Notes: generated from the letters alone by a model not told the origin. DNA of 64,000 bases from Streptococcus australis (GCF_019930045.1 NZ_JAHZQQ010000001.1:62001-126000), one strand, 5' to 3'; numbered from the stretch's first letter, positions 26,321 to 36,211 are shown. Made by a program: numbers and translations.

Positions 26321-27361
26321 TTACGGCTCAACCAAAATCTTGATTTGAGATTTATCTTGCGTTAATTCGATAAAGCCATCTTGAACAATGTTTTCCAATT
26401 TGATTTTCTTGGTAACCAATTTTTCAGCAGAGAAATAGCCTTGTTCCATCAATTCCAATACTTTAGGGAAGATGTGGCGATAAGCGATAATCCCTTTAAG
26501 AGTCTTTTCTTGAATGGCGAATTCATTAGGATTGATGCTGGCTTCGCGTTCCCAAATAGAAACAACCATACACTCACCAGCCTTATGGACAGCTGCCAAA
26601 GCTTGCCCAAGAACAACAGGAACCCCTGTTACTTCATAAGACACATCCGCTCCACCATCCGTCAAGCGATGAATGGCTTCAACGATTGATTCACCTTCTT
26701 CTGGACGAACCACAATGGCACCTAGCTCTTCTGCTTTTGCTTGACGTTCAGGAGACAATTCAACCGCATAGATTTTTGAAGCACCTGCTGCACGAAGGGC
26801 TTCCACGATCAAGAGACCGATTGGACCTAAACCAAAGATAACAGCTGTATCCCCTGTTTTCAAAGCAGATTGACGAACTGCATAAACAGCCACAGCAGCA
26901 GGTTCTGTAAGCGCTGCTTGCTCATAGCTCAAGCTATCTGGAATCACATGGACTAAATCTCCATCTAGGACACAGTATTTAGCAAACCCACCATCTGCCG
27001 CAAGACCGACGAAGTTCAAGTTTGGATCAAGGTTGTAGTCACCAATTAAGTTGTGTTTTGCCAAAATTGGTTCAATCGTCACACGATCACCGACTTTAAC
27101 ACGAGTCACATCGCTTCCAACCTCAACAATTTCTCCAGCAAACTCGTGACCGAGGGTAACGGGTGCTTTTTGACCAGAATAAACATGCTCCTCTGTTGGA
27201 ATAAAGATTGGCCCATCCAAGTATTCATGCAAGTCTGTCCCACAGATTCCTGTGAATTTGACCGCAACCTTTACTTGATGAGGTTGTACTTTAGGGACTT
27301 CTACTTCTTCGATACGAACGTCCTTCTTGCCATGCCAGCGAGCAGCTTTCATTGTTTCCAT
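26321..27361 (-). CDS. Zinc-dependent 2,3-butanediol dehydrogenase-type MDR enzyme
   Basis: A 346-residue medium-chain alcohol dehydrogenase that resembles (R,R)-butanediol/acetoin dehydrogenases. The catalytic zinc site is indicated by C-G-T-D-L-H-E near residue 40 and G-H-E-F-A-G-E-I-V. The NAD-binding loop reads G-L-G-P-I-G-L-L. The cysteine cluster for a structural zinc is absent (the region reads L-A-K-H-N-L-I-G-D-Y-N-L-D), as in several butanediol dehydrogenases. It would interconvert acetoin and 2,3-butanediol in overflow metabolism; sorbitol or threonine dehydrogenase activity is a less likely alternative. The ATG has GGAG 6 bp upstream. Confidence 0.85.
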   Translation of the reverse strand: METMKAARWHGKKDVRIEEVEVPKVQPHQVKVAVKFTGICGTDLHEYLDGPIFIPTEEHVYSGQKAPVTLGHEFAGEIVEVGSDVTRVKVGDRVTIEPILAKHNLIGDYNLDPNLNFVGLAADGGFAKYCVLDGDLVHVIPDSLSYEQAALTEPAAVAVYAVRQSALKTGDTAVIFGLGPIGLLIVEALRAAGASKIYAVELSPERQAKAEELGAIVVRPEEGESIVEAIHRLTDGGADVSYEVTGVPVVLGQALAAVHKAGECMVVSIWEREASINPNEFAIQEKTLKGIIAYRHIFPKVLELMEQGYFSAEKLVTKKIKLENIVQDGFIELTQDKSQIKILVEP

Positions 27362-27418
27362 ATGATTCTCCTATTTTTCCATGAATTGCAATTCCCTTTC
27401 AGGAAACCCGACAACCAT

Positions 27419-27447
27419 ATTGTAAGCCTTTTCACAAGCTTTGTCAA
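27419..27447 (-). promoter_or_regulatory. Dehydrogenase promoter with cre-like sequence
   Basis: Minus strand -35 TTGACA (27442-27447), 17-bp spacer, -10 TACAAT (27419-27424). TGTAAGCCTTTTCA (27421-27434) matches 13 of 14 cre positions but has CC where the conserved central CG is expected, so CcpA binding is uncertain. Confidence 0.65.
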
Positions 27448-27469
27448 GAAGAAACAGACGGTTAATATC

Positions 27470-27850
27470 TTAATTATCGGTCCGAGATGACTCTAATTTC
27501 CAACCGACAATCCAGCCCAGAACAAGAAGATAATTTTCAAAAGCTCCAATAGCATTTACTGGCAAATGATAGTTGAGATAAGCAAATAAATGATTCGTCC
27601 CAATTCCAATGCCACCAACAATCAAGGCCAATAAAACCGTACGAAGATAAAACCAATCATATTTGAGATTTACAGCAATGAGAATCACAAGAACTGCCAC
27701 ATTCCAAATCCCAATTTCCCGTTGCCAACCGGCAGAAATACCATATCCCGAATGACTTCCCATATAAGATGGAAAGAAGAGCTGGAAGATAATCGCTCCA
27801 GACATGGCGATGATAACCAGGACAAATAAGACTCTTAAAAATTTGTTCAT
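27470..27850 (-). CDS. Small four-segment membrane protein, unknown
   Basis: A 126-residue hydrophobic protein with four predicted membrane helices: N-terminal anchor, a pair around residues 50-90, and a C-terminal helix ending in a short polar tail. No family motif is recognised. The ATG is preceded by AGGAGT. It ends 23 bp before the dehydrogenase promoter and has no obvious terminator, so its transcript may run into the dehydrogenase gene. No function is assigned. Confidence 0.7.
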   Translation of the reverse strand: MNKFLRVLFVLVIIAMSGAIIFQLFFPSYMGSHSGYGISAGWQREIGIWNVAVLVILIAVNLKYDWFYLRTVLLALIVGGIGIGTNHLFAYLNYHLPVNAIGAFENYLLVLGWIVGWKLESSRTDN

Positions 27851-27917
27851 GTAACTCCTCCTAATGACAGTTGATATGTAATGATCTTTCCTATTCTAAC
27901 ACAATTTTATGGATAGT

Positions 27918-27944
27918 AAAAACCAACCTCTCGGCTGGTTTTTT
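27918..27944. terminator. Terminator of gatCAB
   Basis: An 11-bp stem with one mismatch (27918-27928, 27933-27943, loop TCTC) flanked by A- and T-runs lies directly after the gatB stop on the minus strand. Confidence 0.85.
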
Positions 27945-27949
27945 CTCTA

Positions 27950-29392
27950 TTACTCTTCTTTCAACTTAGCCAATTCTTGGGCAAGTAACTTGAGAGCTAC
28001 TTGTGGGTTAGCTTGGCCTTTAGTTGCTTTCATGAGGAAGCCGGTGAAGGCCTTGTCCGCATTACGCTTCCCTGACTTGAAGTCGGCTACTGCTGCTTCG
28101 TTGTCTGCAAAGACTTGGTGGATGATAGGAATCAAGACTTCAGGATCTGAAATCTGTACCAATCCAGCATTTTCGACGTATTCACGCGCGCCACCACCGT
28201 TTTTCGCCAAATGAACGAAGACTTTCTTGGCAATCTTAGATGAAATGGTTCCATCTTCGATGATGGCAATCATTTCGACCAAGTTTTCCGGTGTCAATTG
28301 GATTTCTTCCAGCGTTTTGCCTTCTGCGTTCAAGAACTGCGCCACTTCACCTTGGAGCCAGTTAGACACTTGTTTGGCATCGCCACCAAGGGCTACCGCT
28401 GCTTCAAAGAAGTCAGAAGTGACTTTCGTCGCTGTCAATTGGTTGGCATCATAGTCAGACAAGCCAAGCTCTGCCACATAGCGAGCACGACGGTCTTTTG
28501 GAAACTCTGGCAACTCTGTGCGCATTTCCTCGATCCACTCATCTGAGATTTCAAACAATGGAAGGTCTGGTTCTGGGAAGTAACGGTAATCCGCTGCTCC
28601 TTCTTTGACACGCATAAGAATGGTGCTCTTATTTGCTTCATCATAACGGCGTGTTTCTTGACGAATGACCCCACCTGAACGCAAGATTTTCGCTTGACGC
28701 TCAACTTCGTATTCAAGACCTTTACGGACGTTTGAGAAAGAGTTCAAGTTTTTCAACTCCGTCTTGGTACCAAATTCCTCTTGGCCGTATGGGCGAAGGG
28801 AAATGTTGGCATCGACCCGCATCGATCCTTCTTCCATCTTGACGTCTGAAATACCTGTGTATTGGATGACTTCTTTGAGGGCTGTCAAATAAGCGTAGGC
28901 TTCTTCTGGAGAACGCATATCTGCTTCAGAGACGATCTCAATCAATGGCACCCCTTGACGGTTGAGGTCTACATAAGAGAATCCATCTGTTCCATGCGTA
29001 TTCTTACCAGCATCTTCTTCCAAGTGGGCCCGTTCAATCCCAATTTTCTTAGTTGAGCCGTCTTCTAATTGTACTTCAATCCAACCGTTGAAACCGATGG
29101 GCTCGTCAAATTGCGAAATTTGGTAGGCCTTTGGATTATCAGGGTAGAAATAGTTCTTACGGTCAAAGTGCATGTGCTGGTGGATGTCCATATTCAGGGC
29201 CAAAGCAGCCTTAATACCAGCGTCCACAACACCCTTGTTCAAGACAGGAAGCACCCCTGGGAAAGACCAGTCGATCACATTGGTATTGGCATTTTGCTCG
29301 TTCCCAAAGTGAGCAGAGGTTGGTGAGAAAATTTTTGAGTTTGTATTCAATTCAACGTGGACTTCAAGTCCGATGACTGTTTCAAAGTTCAT
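27950..29392 (-). CDS. gatB: Asp-tRNA(Asn)/Glu-tRNA(Gln) amidotransferase subunit B
   Basis: GatB phosphorylates the carboxylate of mischarged Glu-tRNA-Gln (or Asp-tRNA-Asn) and binds the tRNA. The 480-residue protein begins with the conserved [13 protein letters not shown] and contains [10 protein letters not shown] and a C-terminal YqeY-like tRNA-binding tail. It overlaps gatA by one base. Streptococci lack GlnRS, so this route supplies Gln-tRNA. Confidence 0.97.
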   Translation of the reverse strand: MNFETVIGLEVHVELNTNSKIFSPTSAHFGNEQNANTNVIDWSFPGVLPVLNKGVVDAGIKAALALNMDIHQHMHFDRKNYFYPDNPKAYQISQFDEPIGFNGWIEVQLEDGSTKKIGIERAHLEEDAGKNTHGTDGFSYVDLNRQGVPLIEIVSEADMRSPEEAYAYLTALKEVIQYTGISDVKMEEGSMRVDANISLRPYGQEEFGTKTELKNLNSFSNVRKGLEYEVERQAKILRSGGVIRQETRRYDEANKSTILMRVKEGAADYRYFPEPDLPLFEISDEWIEEMRTELPEFPKDRRARYVAELGLSDYDANQLTATKVTSDFFEAAVALGGDAKQVSNWLQGEVAQFLNAEGKTLEEIQLTPENLVEMIAIIEDGTISSKIAKKVFVHLAKNGGGAREYVENAGLVQISDPEVLIPIIHQVFADNEAAVADFKSGKRNADKAFTGFLMKATKGQANPQVALKLLAQELAKLKEE

Positions 29393-30858
29393 TAATTGTC
29401 ACCTCCGAAAATAAGGGGTTGTTGCTTGTAGTAATCCGTTGTTGCTTCAAAGGCAGCTGCAGCTTGGTAGATGGTCTCTTCCGAATACTTCGGACCAATC
29501 AACTGCAAACCAACTGGAAGACCTTGAGCAAATCCTGCAGGAATCGAAATCCCTGGAAGACCCGCCAAGTTAACTGGAATGGTCAACAAGTCCGCCAAGT
29601 ACATGGCAACAGGATCATGGTTGAGCGAATCCAAATCAAAGGCCACGCTTGGAGCTGTAGGACCAAGGATGAGATCGTAATCCGCAAAGACTTTTTCGAA
29701 GTCTTGGATAATAAGTGTCCGGACTTGACCAGCTTTCTTGTAGTAAGCATCGTAGTAACCAGATGACAAACTGAAGGTTCCCAGCATGATCCGACGTTTG
29801 ACTTCATCACCAAAGCCTTGGCTACGAGTGTTCACGTAGATATCATCCAAGTTCTTGGCATCTTCCGCACGGAAACCATAACGAATCCCGTCAAAACGTT
29901 GCAAGTTTGAAGAAGCTTCAGATGAAGCGATGATGTAGTAGACAGCAACCCCGTATTTAGAATGAGGCAGGCTGACTTCTTCGACAGTTGCTCCCAATTT
30001 TTCAAAGTGCTTAGCTGCATTAAGAATCGTTTCTTTGACTTCTGGGTCAATCCCTTCCCCAAGGTATTCCTTAGGAAGGGCAATCTTCATGCCTTTGATA
30101 TCTTGACCGATCTTAGAAGTATAATCTGCTACGCGGACGGGCGCTGAAGTTGAATCTTTGACATCTTCACTGGCAATGACATTGAGCAAGAGGGCATTTT
30201 CCTTAACGGTTGGTGCAAAAGGACCAATTTGATCCAATGAGCTACCAAAGGCAATGAGACCAAAGCGGGAAACCGTTCCATAGGATGGCTTGAGACCAAC
30301 AATCCCATTAAAGGCAGCCGGTTGGCGGATAGAACCCCCAGTATCTGAACCAAGGGACAAACGGACTTGCCCTGAAGCCACAGCTACAGCAGAACCACTA
30401 GATGATCCACCAGGAACCTTGCAGTGGTCCCAAGCATTCTTGGTTGGTCCATAGTAAGAAGTTTCACCAGATCCCCCCATGGCAAATTCATCCATGTTGG
30501 TCTTTCCGATGACAATCATCCCTTTTGCCTTGGCATTAGCAACCGCTGTCGCATCAAAGATGGGCTCATAGTTATAGAGCATTTTTGATGCCGCAGTCGT
30601 CAAGATGCCATCTGTTGAGATATTGTCTTTGACGGCGAGTGGAATCCCTGATAGAAGATTATCTGCATCGATTCCTTTTTCATCAATGGCCTTGGCTTGT
30701 GCAAGGGCCACTTCTTCAGCCACCGTCACAAAGGCATTGACTGCTTCTTCACGCGCCTTGATATCGTCAAGTGTCGCTTGGGTCAATTCGGTTGCTGAAA
30801 TTTCCTTAGAGACAAGGAGGTCGTGCAACTCTTCAATAGTTTTTTGATTGAATGACAT
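29392..30858 (-). CDS. gatA: Asp-tRNA(Asn)/Glu-tRNA(Gln) amidotransferase subunit A
   Basis: GatA releases ammonia from glutamine for the amidotransferase. The 488-residue amidase-signature enzyme has the Ser-cisSer-Lys triad at Lys77 (A-V-K-D-N), Ser152 (G-G-S-S-S-G-S) and Ser176 (D-T-G-G-S-I-R-Q). It overlaps gatB and gatC by one base each, so the three are translated as a coupled set. Confidence 0.97.
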   Translation of the reverse strand: MSFNQKTIEELHDLLVSKEISATELTQATLDDIKAREEAVNAFVTVAEEVALAQAKAIDEKGIDADNLLSGIPLAVKDNISTDGILTTAASKMLYNYEPIFDATAVANAKAKGMIVIGKTNMDEFAMGGSGETSYYGPTKNAWDHCKVPGGSSSGSAVAVASGQVRLSLGSDTGGSIRQPAAFNGIVGLKPSYGTVSRFGLIAFGSSLDQIGPFAPTVKENALLLNVIASEDVKDSTSAPVRVADYTSKIGQDIKGMKIALPKEYLGEGIDPEVKETILNAAKHFEKLGATVEEVSLPHSKYGVAVYYIIASSEASSNLQRFDGIRYGFRAEDAKNLDDIYVNTRSQGFGDEVKRRIMLGTFSLSSGYYDAYYKKAGQVRTLIIQDFEKVFADYDLILGPTAPSVAFDLDSLNHDPVAMYLADLLTIPVNLAGLPGISIPAGFAQGLPVGLQLIGPKYSEETIYQAAAAFEATTDYYKQQPLIFGGDN

Positions 30859-31160
30859 TAGGCATCTCCTCCATCTTCTAGGATAGCTGGCACCTTGATG
30901 TAGTAATTGTCTTTTTCAGGTACATTTTTAAACAAACGGTCGCGGTCAGTGCCTTTTTCAGCGACATCCGGACGCAATACGGTCTTACGATCCGCCATGG
31001 TCGTTGTTGGAGCCACACCGGTTGTGTCCACTTCTTCCAACAATTCCACCATGTCGACAATCTTCGACAAGGTTGTCGCAAACTCAGCTGTCTCTTCTGG
31101 AGAGAATTTCAATTTTGAAAGATTGGCAACGTGGGTTACCTCTTCTTGCGTAATTTTCAT
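30858..31160 (-). CDS. gatC: Asp-tRNA(Asn)/Glu-tRNA(Gln) amidotransferase subunit C
   Basis: A 100-residue stabilising subunit that wraps GatA and GatB. It starts [17 protein letters not shown], standard for GatC. The ATG at 31160 has AAGGAAG upstream; the longer frame from 31193 lacks one. It is the first gene of gatCAB and has its own promoter after the glycosyltransferase terminator. Confidence 0.95.
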   Translation of the reverse strand: MKITQEEVTHVANLSKLKFSPEETAEFATTLSKIVDMVELLEEVDTTGVAPTTTMADRKTVLRPDVAEKGTDRDRLFKNVPEKDNYYIKVPAILEDGGDA

Positions 31161-31201
31161 CTTGCTTCCTTTCGTGAATTGATGATTTTTCAATACCCTC
31201 T

Positions 31202-31210
31202 ATTTTACCA
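31202..31210 (-). promoter_or_regulatory. Extended -10 promoter of gatCAB
   Basis: Minus strand TGGTAAAAT, 42 bp before the gatC ATG and downstream of the terminator at 31238-31272; no convincing -35. Confidence 0.5.
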
Positions 31211-31237
31211 TAATTTAGCTCAATTTGCTTGCCTTAG

Positions 31238-31272
31238 AAAAAATCTGTAGGACTTTTTTGTCGCTACAGATT
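31238..31272 (-). terminator. Terminator of the glycosyltransferase cluster
   Basis: A 9-bp perfect stem (31242-31250 with 31264-31272, 13-nt loop) has an A-run on the plus-strand left side and lies 8 bp past the gtfA-like stop codon. Confidence 0.75.
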
Positions 31273-31279
31273 CTTCATT

Positions 31280-32773
31280 TTATATTGCTTTTTCACCTAA
31301 TTGTCCCATCTCTATTAGAGTTTCTTTCCAGAGTTCCTGGACATGAGATGCGAGGTAGCAAGAAGCCAAGTCATAAGAAGCCTGATGAAATGGTGCAAGG
31401 TCACTTTCAAAGAGCTGGACCAGCTTGTCTGCCAACTCTTTCACCAATTGTTCTTCTTGCACTGTCTCGCTATAAGGTACCAAAAAGCCATTTTCACCCT
31501 CTTTTATAAAAGTTGGATTGCCATAACGGGCATCAAAGCCGAGCAAGGCTAACCCTGCTCCGGCCGCCTCCATCAAGGTCAATCCAAAGGTCTCCCACTG
31601 GGAAGTCGTGACATATACTTGAAACTGGGGATAGAGAGAATCTAGATCTGCATGCCCTCGAAGCAAGATATAATCATCCGCATAAAGATCTTGAATAAGC
31701 TGGCGCAAAGTAGGCTCCTCTCCTCCTTTACCAAAGATATGAAATTGCAAACTGGGCACCTTTTGATGGGCTAGAGCAACCGCTCGAATGGCTAAATCAA
31801 TTCGTTTACGAGGATCCAGACGAGAGGCCGTCATCATGCTCAGAGGTTGGCGCGGGGACGATGGTTGCTGTAACTGATCCAAATGTCCAACAGGAAGTAC
31901 ATAAATAGGAAGTACATCTATACCTTGCTTTTTAAAAGTTTCTAATAAGACCTCTTTTTGAAGTCCTGTTGCTACTAGCAGGAAGTCAAAGCGTCGCATA
32001 TATTTAAATACATAATAGTACTCATAGTTAAGAGAACCATTCAAAAATTCATGTTCCGAGTGAAAGACAAAGCCTAAACGAGCAGAAGTCTTTTGCTCAA
32101 GAATTGGACGGGTAAAGTCCATTAATGAAGCCCGATCAAGCAGGAGGATATCTTCTTTCCCTAGATTAAGTCGAGCAAGAAAACGTTCCAACACTTGGGT
32201 TTGGGTCAATAAGATTTCTGTCCCCAATTGGTAAAACCATTGTTCTCCCTGCTTGATTTCTTGAAAAGCTACTTTGCCATCTTGATGGTGATAGGTTCGC
32301 CGCACGATGATCCCACCCACAAAGTACTCTGTAACCATTTTTTTGGCCCCATACCACTCCCGTTTTACAATGGACCCTCTCACTAGATAATCAACATAGC
32401 GGACACAGTCTCTATGATAAGGATCTAAAGTAAAGACCAGCGATTGGTTATTAGAAAGCTGGTAATGTGCCTCCGTCTCCGTCTTTTTCACCAAGTCTAG
32501 TCGCGTTAACTGAAAGTCCATTTGTAGAGCCCCGACTGTGACAGAAGGAACATTGGTTGCTTGATCCGTAAAGCTGAGATAGGCATATAAGAGTTCTTCA
32601 TCCTTGTGGCCAAGCGAAAGATAATAGGCTAACTTCTGAGGACTGGGCCAGGTCGTAAAGACAAATCGTGCTGGCTCCTGTAACTGACGAAGCATGATCG
32701 CCCGAGAAGCTTGAGCTACATCTACCCCATTTGGTTCATAGCCCACCAAAAGATTAAAGGTATAAATGGTCAT
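31280..32773 (-). CDS. gtfA: GtfA-like SRR-glycoprotein O-GlcNAc transferase
   Basis: A 497-residue GT4-family (GT-B fold) enzyme that resembles GtfA/Gtf1 of accessory-Sec loci, which transfers the first GlcNAc to Ser/Thr of serine-rich-repeat adhesins and works as a GtfA-GtfB complex. It keeps the characteristic N-terminal add-on beta domain. The donor site shows S-R-L-D-P-R-K-R-I and the E-T-F-G-L-T-L-M-E (E-x7-E) motif. The ATG (32773) has GAGGAGG and overlaps the gtfB stop as ATGA, so the pair is translationally coupled. Because no secA2 locus is in the window, it may instead be a second pair like GtfE/GtfF of S. salivarius, which I recall is encoded outside its secA2 locus. Confidence 0.88.
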   Translation of the reverse strand: MTIYTFNLLVGYEPNGVDVAQASRAIMLRQLQEPARFVFTTWPSPQKLAYYLSLGHKDEELLYAYLSFTDQATNVPSVTVGALQMDFQLTRLDLVKKTETEAHYQLSNNQSLVFTLDPYHRDCVRYVDYLVRGSIVKREWYGAKKMVTEYFVGGIIVRRTYHHQDGKVAFQEIKQGEQWFYQLGTEILLTQTQVLERFLARLNLGKEDILLLDRASLMDFTRPILEQKTSARLGFVFHSEHEFLNGSLNYEYYYVFKYMRRFDFLLVATGLQKEVLLETFKKQGIDVLPIYVLPVGHLDQLQQPSSPRQPLSMMTASRLDPRKRIDLAIRAVALAHQKVPSLQFHIFGKGGEEPTLRQLIQDLYADDYILLRGHADLDSLYPQFQVYVTTSQWETFGLTLMEAAGAGLALLGFDARYGNPTFIKEGENGFLVPYSETVQEEQLVKELADKLVQLFESDLAPFHQASYDLASCYLASHVQELWKETLIEMGQLGEKAI

Positions 32774-34053
32774 GTAGCTACCTCCTCTCGACAATTGAAG
32801 AGTGTAAGCAAATCTTCTTTCCTAGCCAATTGTAAGACATCTCTTTGTTCCTCAATCCGACTAGTAAACTCTTCTGGTGATTGCAACACTTCTTTGATCT
32901 TTTCTAGTAATAATTCGCCGGAGGTCAGGACAGTTGGTAATTTTTGATATGCTCCCCAATGAACAGTGGTGTCTAATCCAAGGATTAACTGTCCATTTTC
33001 AATCGCCCTCATGGTGGCTGCTAAAACTTCCTTGCCCTGGTTCAAATCCAAATATAGCGAGCAACTTACCAATAGCTCCTGGAAACGCTCCTCTGAACAA
33101 TTCGGATGGAGATAGAGATTTGAAAAGGAGTTTAGGTTCGTTAATTTTGGTCCCATGTTGGTCAGGGCTGCAACATGAAAGTCCACTTCAGGAAGACTTT
33201 CTACCAAATAGGCCAAGCCTTCTACCTCTTCTGATGCTGTCATGATCAAAGCCTTAGCTTGAAAGGCCATTGTCTCGGGATCAACCAATCCAGCCACATA
33301 GTGAAGGTCCGTGTTTCGATCTTCAGGAGCATAGTAATTCAAGATGAGAATCTGCTTGACTTGTTTTTGAAGGTCGTCTAAATTCTCTTGCTGAGGACTG
33401 CAAAAAATGAGGTCTTCCTTTCTAAGTTCTTGTAGAAGGGGAACTACCTTCGAATCCAAACAGATAAGGGGTTCCTGACCAGAAAGGACCTTATCTAATA
33501 GGGCTCGTCTCAATTCCTCCTCATTGGCATAAAGCTGATCTCGACCAGACTTTGTCTGATAGAGGAAATACCCCTTTTTGACAAAATGATGCAAGACCTC
33601 TTCCTGATTTCGATTGTAGTAAATTTCCAGGTAGGTTTGTCCATCTTCTTCCAACAGTCGTTGACGGCTTCTCCAACCATAACGATTGTAATCCTCAACG
33701 GTCAGAACAGTATCCCCCTCACCCAACCACTCCACACGCTCTACAGTTCGTGATTGGATATCTTTTCGTAAGATTATATTTCCACGTCGTTTCTGACCAT
33801 CAAAAATATAGGTCGTAATCCCCATGGTCCACGGCTCCCAATAGGCAGGAACAGGTAGGTCATTGAAAAAGAGGGGCTTGCCCTCTCTAGAGCTGGGATC
33901 TGTATAGGTCAAGAGGGAAACCAAGCTAGCTTCTCCCAGACCCAAATCTGTTTCTAAATTGGTAAACAGAACCTGATAAGACTGACCCAAGATAGCCAGT
34001 AGCTTTCTGACTTTTTCCAGCTCTCTACTATTTTCTGGTGCAATGACTAGCAT
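32770..34053 (-). CDS. gtfB: GtfB-like glycosylation chaperone/co-transferase
   Basis: A 427-residue relative of GtfB/Gtf2, the catalytically inactive partner that stabilises GtfA and presents the acceptor Ser-rich peptide. The N-terminus reads M-L-V-I-A-P-E-N-S-R. The central add-on domain includes W-E-P-W-T-M-G-I-T-T-Y-I-F-D-G. The C-terminal half is Rossmann-like, with F-H-V-A-A-L-T at about 292 and Y-L-D-L-N at about 334. The GT-B catalytic E-x7-E motif is not seen, consistent with a non-catalytic subunit. The ATG at 34053 has AAAGGA 5 bp upstream. It overlaps gtfA by 4 bp. Confidence 0.88.
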   Translation of the reverse strand: MLVIAPENSRELEKVRKLLAILGQSYQVLFTNLETDLGLGEASLVSLLTYTDPSSREGKPLFFNDLPVPAYWEPWTMGITTYIFDGQKRRGNIILRKDIQSRTVERVEWLGEGDTVLTVEDYNRYGWRSRQRLLEEDGQTYLEIYYNRNQEEVLHHFVKKGYFLYQTKSGRDQLYANEEELRRALLDKVLSGQEPLICLDSKVVPLLQELRKEDLIFCSPQQENLDDLQKQVKQILILNYYAPEDRNTDLHYVAGLVDPETMAFQAKALIMTASEEVEGLAYLVESLPEVDFHVAALTNMGPKLTNLNSFSNLYLHPNCSEERFQELLVSCSLYLDLNQGKEVLAATMRAIENGQLILGLDTTVHWGAYQKLPTVLTSGELLLEKIKEVLQSPEEFTSRIEEQRDVLQLARKEDLLTLFNCREEVAT

Positions 34054-34091
34054 AAGAATCCTTTCTAAAAAGAAGCCCACTAACTAAGAAT

Positions 34092-34973
34092 TTAGGGCTC
34101 CAACAAACCTAAGTTCATACGGGCACGTTGATAGGTTTCTGTTTCTTGTAGCTGGGCTTCTTCAAGCTTTTCAATCGCTCGTTTCAACCTCGTCTTGTAG
34201 ATATAACGATGCCAAGTCAAATCATACCCCATCATTCCTAAAAGGGCCAGTTTTTCATTTTTAGCTTCCATCTCATCTGAGACACGCTTCTCAGTCCAGA
34301 CCTGAGATAGGGTGTCCTCTCTGCCAACTCGATACCAGTAGATACACTTCTCTGTATGAATGACACGCTCAGCCTTCAGCAACAACTTATACATCAAGAA
34401 ATTATCCTCTACATTTTTCCCAAGGGGAAAACGAAGGTCGTCAAAGAGAGAAAGCTTGTAGAGCTTCATCATGGCACAGGCCCAAGCCATGTCCTTGGTT
34501 TCCTGGACAGCGTCTTGGTCGATAATCTCCCGCCCCTCATACACCGCTTCTGAGTAGGTCTCTTCCGTCACTTTAATGAGGTACTTGCTTCTCGATTCAT
34601 CATATAAATTGTAGTTCCCAATGGAGATATCGGCCTCATATTTTATTAATTGGTTATAGAGGGTTTCAATATAGTCTTCCGTTACCCAATCATCTGGGTC
34701 GATAAAGGTAATATAGTCCCCTGTTGCTAAATCAATCCCCGCATTTCTTGCAGCAGATAAGCCACCATTTTCTTGGCGGATGTAGCGAATACGAGTATCC
34801 TTCTTAAAAAACTCCTTACAGATAGCTTCTGATTGGTCAGGAGACCCATCATTGACCAAGATAATCTCCAAATGAGGATAGGTTTGGGTCACAACAGTCT
34901 CAAGACACTGGCTCAGATACTTTTCCACATTGTAAATGGGAATCACAATACTAATGACTTCTTTTTTTTCCAT
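34092..34973 (-). CDS. GT2-family glycosyltransferase
   Basis: A 293-residue GT-A fold enzyme that adds a sugar from a nucleotide donor. Motifs are I-V-I-P-I-Y-N-V-E-K-Y-L, L-V-N-D-G-S-P-D, E-N-G-G-L-S-A-A-R-N-A-G and the metal-binding D-P-D-D, with a C-terminal tail rich in Glu and Lys. It lies 3 bp after the GT8 gene and 38 bp before gtfB. In this setting it probably extends the GlcNAc core laid down by GtfA-GtfB; donor and linkage are unknown. A capsule or teichoic-acid role is less likely given the neighbours. Confidence 0.9.
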   Translation of the reverse strand: MEKKEVISIVIPIYNVEKYLSQCLETVVTQTYPHLEIILVNDGSPDQSEAICKEFFKKDTRIRYIRQENGGLSAARNAGIDLATGDYITFIDPDDWVTEDYIETLYNQLIKYEADISIGNYNLYDESRSKYLIKVTEETYSEAVYEGREIIDQDAVQETKDMAWACAMMKLYKLSLFDDLRFPLGKNVEDNFLMYKLLLKAERVIHTEKCIYWYRVGREDTLSQVWTEKRVSDEMEAKNEKLALLGMMGYDLTWHRYIYKTRLKRAIEKLEEAQLQETETYQRARMNLGLLEP

Positions 34974-34976
34974 CTT

Positions 34977-36185
34977 CTATTTCTCAACTATCTTTAGATA
35001 TTGGCGGATAGCTTCAATCATCTGATCTACTTGCTGGTCTTCAAAAAGGTGATTTTGCCCAGTCTGATCATGATTGGTACTAACAAAGGAATAAATCGGC
35101 TTGCCCAACTGGTGGATTTTTTGAGTAATTTGGTCCACTTCTCCATATGGATTGATATCCAAATAAAAATCGATTTTTTCTAGGACCTTGCGGCTCGTCA
35201 AAGGATCAAAGGCGGGATAAAGGATTAAATTTGGATACCGTTCCAGCTGAATCAAGCCAAAACCAAAATGGGTGTGCGCCAATACATGAAAAGCTACATC
35301 TGGAAAGGCCTTCAATAGAAGCTCTACCTCATGTAAATCTGCTGAATGAGTATAGACAGCAGTATGATAGGGGAATTCCCCTATTAGATCTTCCAAGCGC
35401 TGCTGCATGAGTGGCTTTCTTAATAAGTTATCTTCCCAAGATAAAGCATAATAGAACCACCAAATCTCTCTGAAACGATTGAATCGTTTAGCTGTCCAAG
35501 GCTTATTATGAGATGTATAATGAATGACTGCTGGAAGGCCTTGAAACTCATCATACCAGGCTAAGTCCCCATACTGATGCTGATCCTTATCCGATCCCAC
35601 TTGAAGGTTATAGGTTAAAGGCAGGCGAAGCCAAGCATCCTTGAAGTAGTGATTCAAAATTCCTTGATCTCCATAGACATGCTGGTGATGCTCCTTGGTC
35701 AAGTCAAAGAGAGCTTGAGTCGTCTGGTGATCACGCCACCAAGCCAAGTCCAATACGAGTAGTCCGGCATTGAAGCCCTCTCTTGTTGTCGGACGATCCT
35801 CTACCGCTCCTAACCCACAGCCATCTAAATCTACTTCAAATAAGTCTGATAGAGATTTCGTCACAATCATATCACAATCCAAATAGAGAACACGATCTTC
35901 TTCGACTAATTCTGGGATGCAATAACGGAAAAAGGTCGCATAATGAAGATGCGAGCTTGGAAGTGAGAACTGTTTGAAACTCTCCGCAGCAACCCGACAG
36001 TTCAAAATCTCTGAGTCAATGGTTGCCAAACGATGATTCATCAGTTGAAACCACTCTGTAGGGATATTCTCATTCAGTACATAGATTTTTAAGTGGCGAT
36101 GATGGGCACAAAGTGATTTGATAGCAATTTCTAATTTTTCCATATAGGATAACTCTGCTACAAAGACAACTGCTTTTCTACTCAT
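34977..36185 (-). CDS. GT8 glycosyltransferase with GtfB-like C-terminal module
   Basis: A 402-residue two-part protein. Residues 1 to about 270 are a GT8 transferase (retaining, GT-A fold) with Y-L-D-C-D-M-I (DxD), F-N-A-G-L-L-V-L-D, G-D-Q-G-I-L-N and H-Y-T-S-H-N-K-P-W. Residues ~290-400 are a second module that aligns without gaps to the C-terminal part of the GtfB-like protein encoded downstream (F-H-V-x-A at ~298 and Y-L-D-I-N at ~341). GT8 enzymes often add glucose or galactose; this is a likely later step on the same glycan. First gene of the cluster, with an AAGGAG site. Confidence 0.88.
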   Translation of the reverse strand: MSRKAVVFVAELSYMEKLEIAIKSLCAHHRHLKIYVLNENIPTEWFQLMNHRLATIDSEILNCRVAAESFKQFSLPSSHLHYATFFRYCIPELVEEDRVLYLDCDMIVTKSLSDLFEVDLDGCGLGAVEDRPTTREGFNAGLLVLDLAWWRDHQTTQALFDLTKEHHQHVYGDQGILNHYFKDAWLRLPLTYNLQVGSDKDQHQYGDLAWYDEFQGLPAVIHYTSHNKPWTAKRFNRFREIWWFYYALSWEDNLLRKPLMQQRLEDLIGEFPYHTAVYTHSADLHEVELLLKAFPDVAFHVLAHTHFGFGLIQLERYPNLILYPAFDPLTSRKVLEKIDFYLDINPYGEVDQITQKIHQLGKPIYSFVSTNHDQTGQNHLFEDQQVDQMIEAIRQYLKIVEK

Positions 36186-36211
36186 TCATTTCTCCTTCTT
36201 AAACACCCTTA

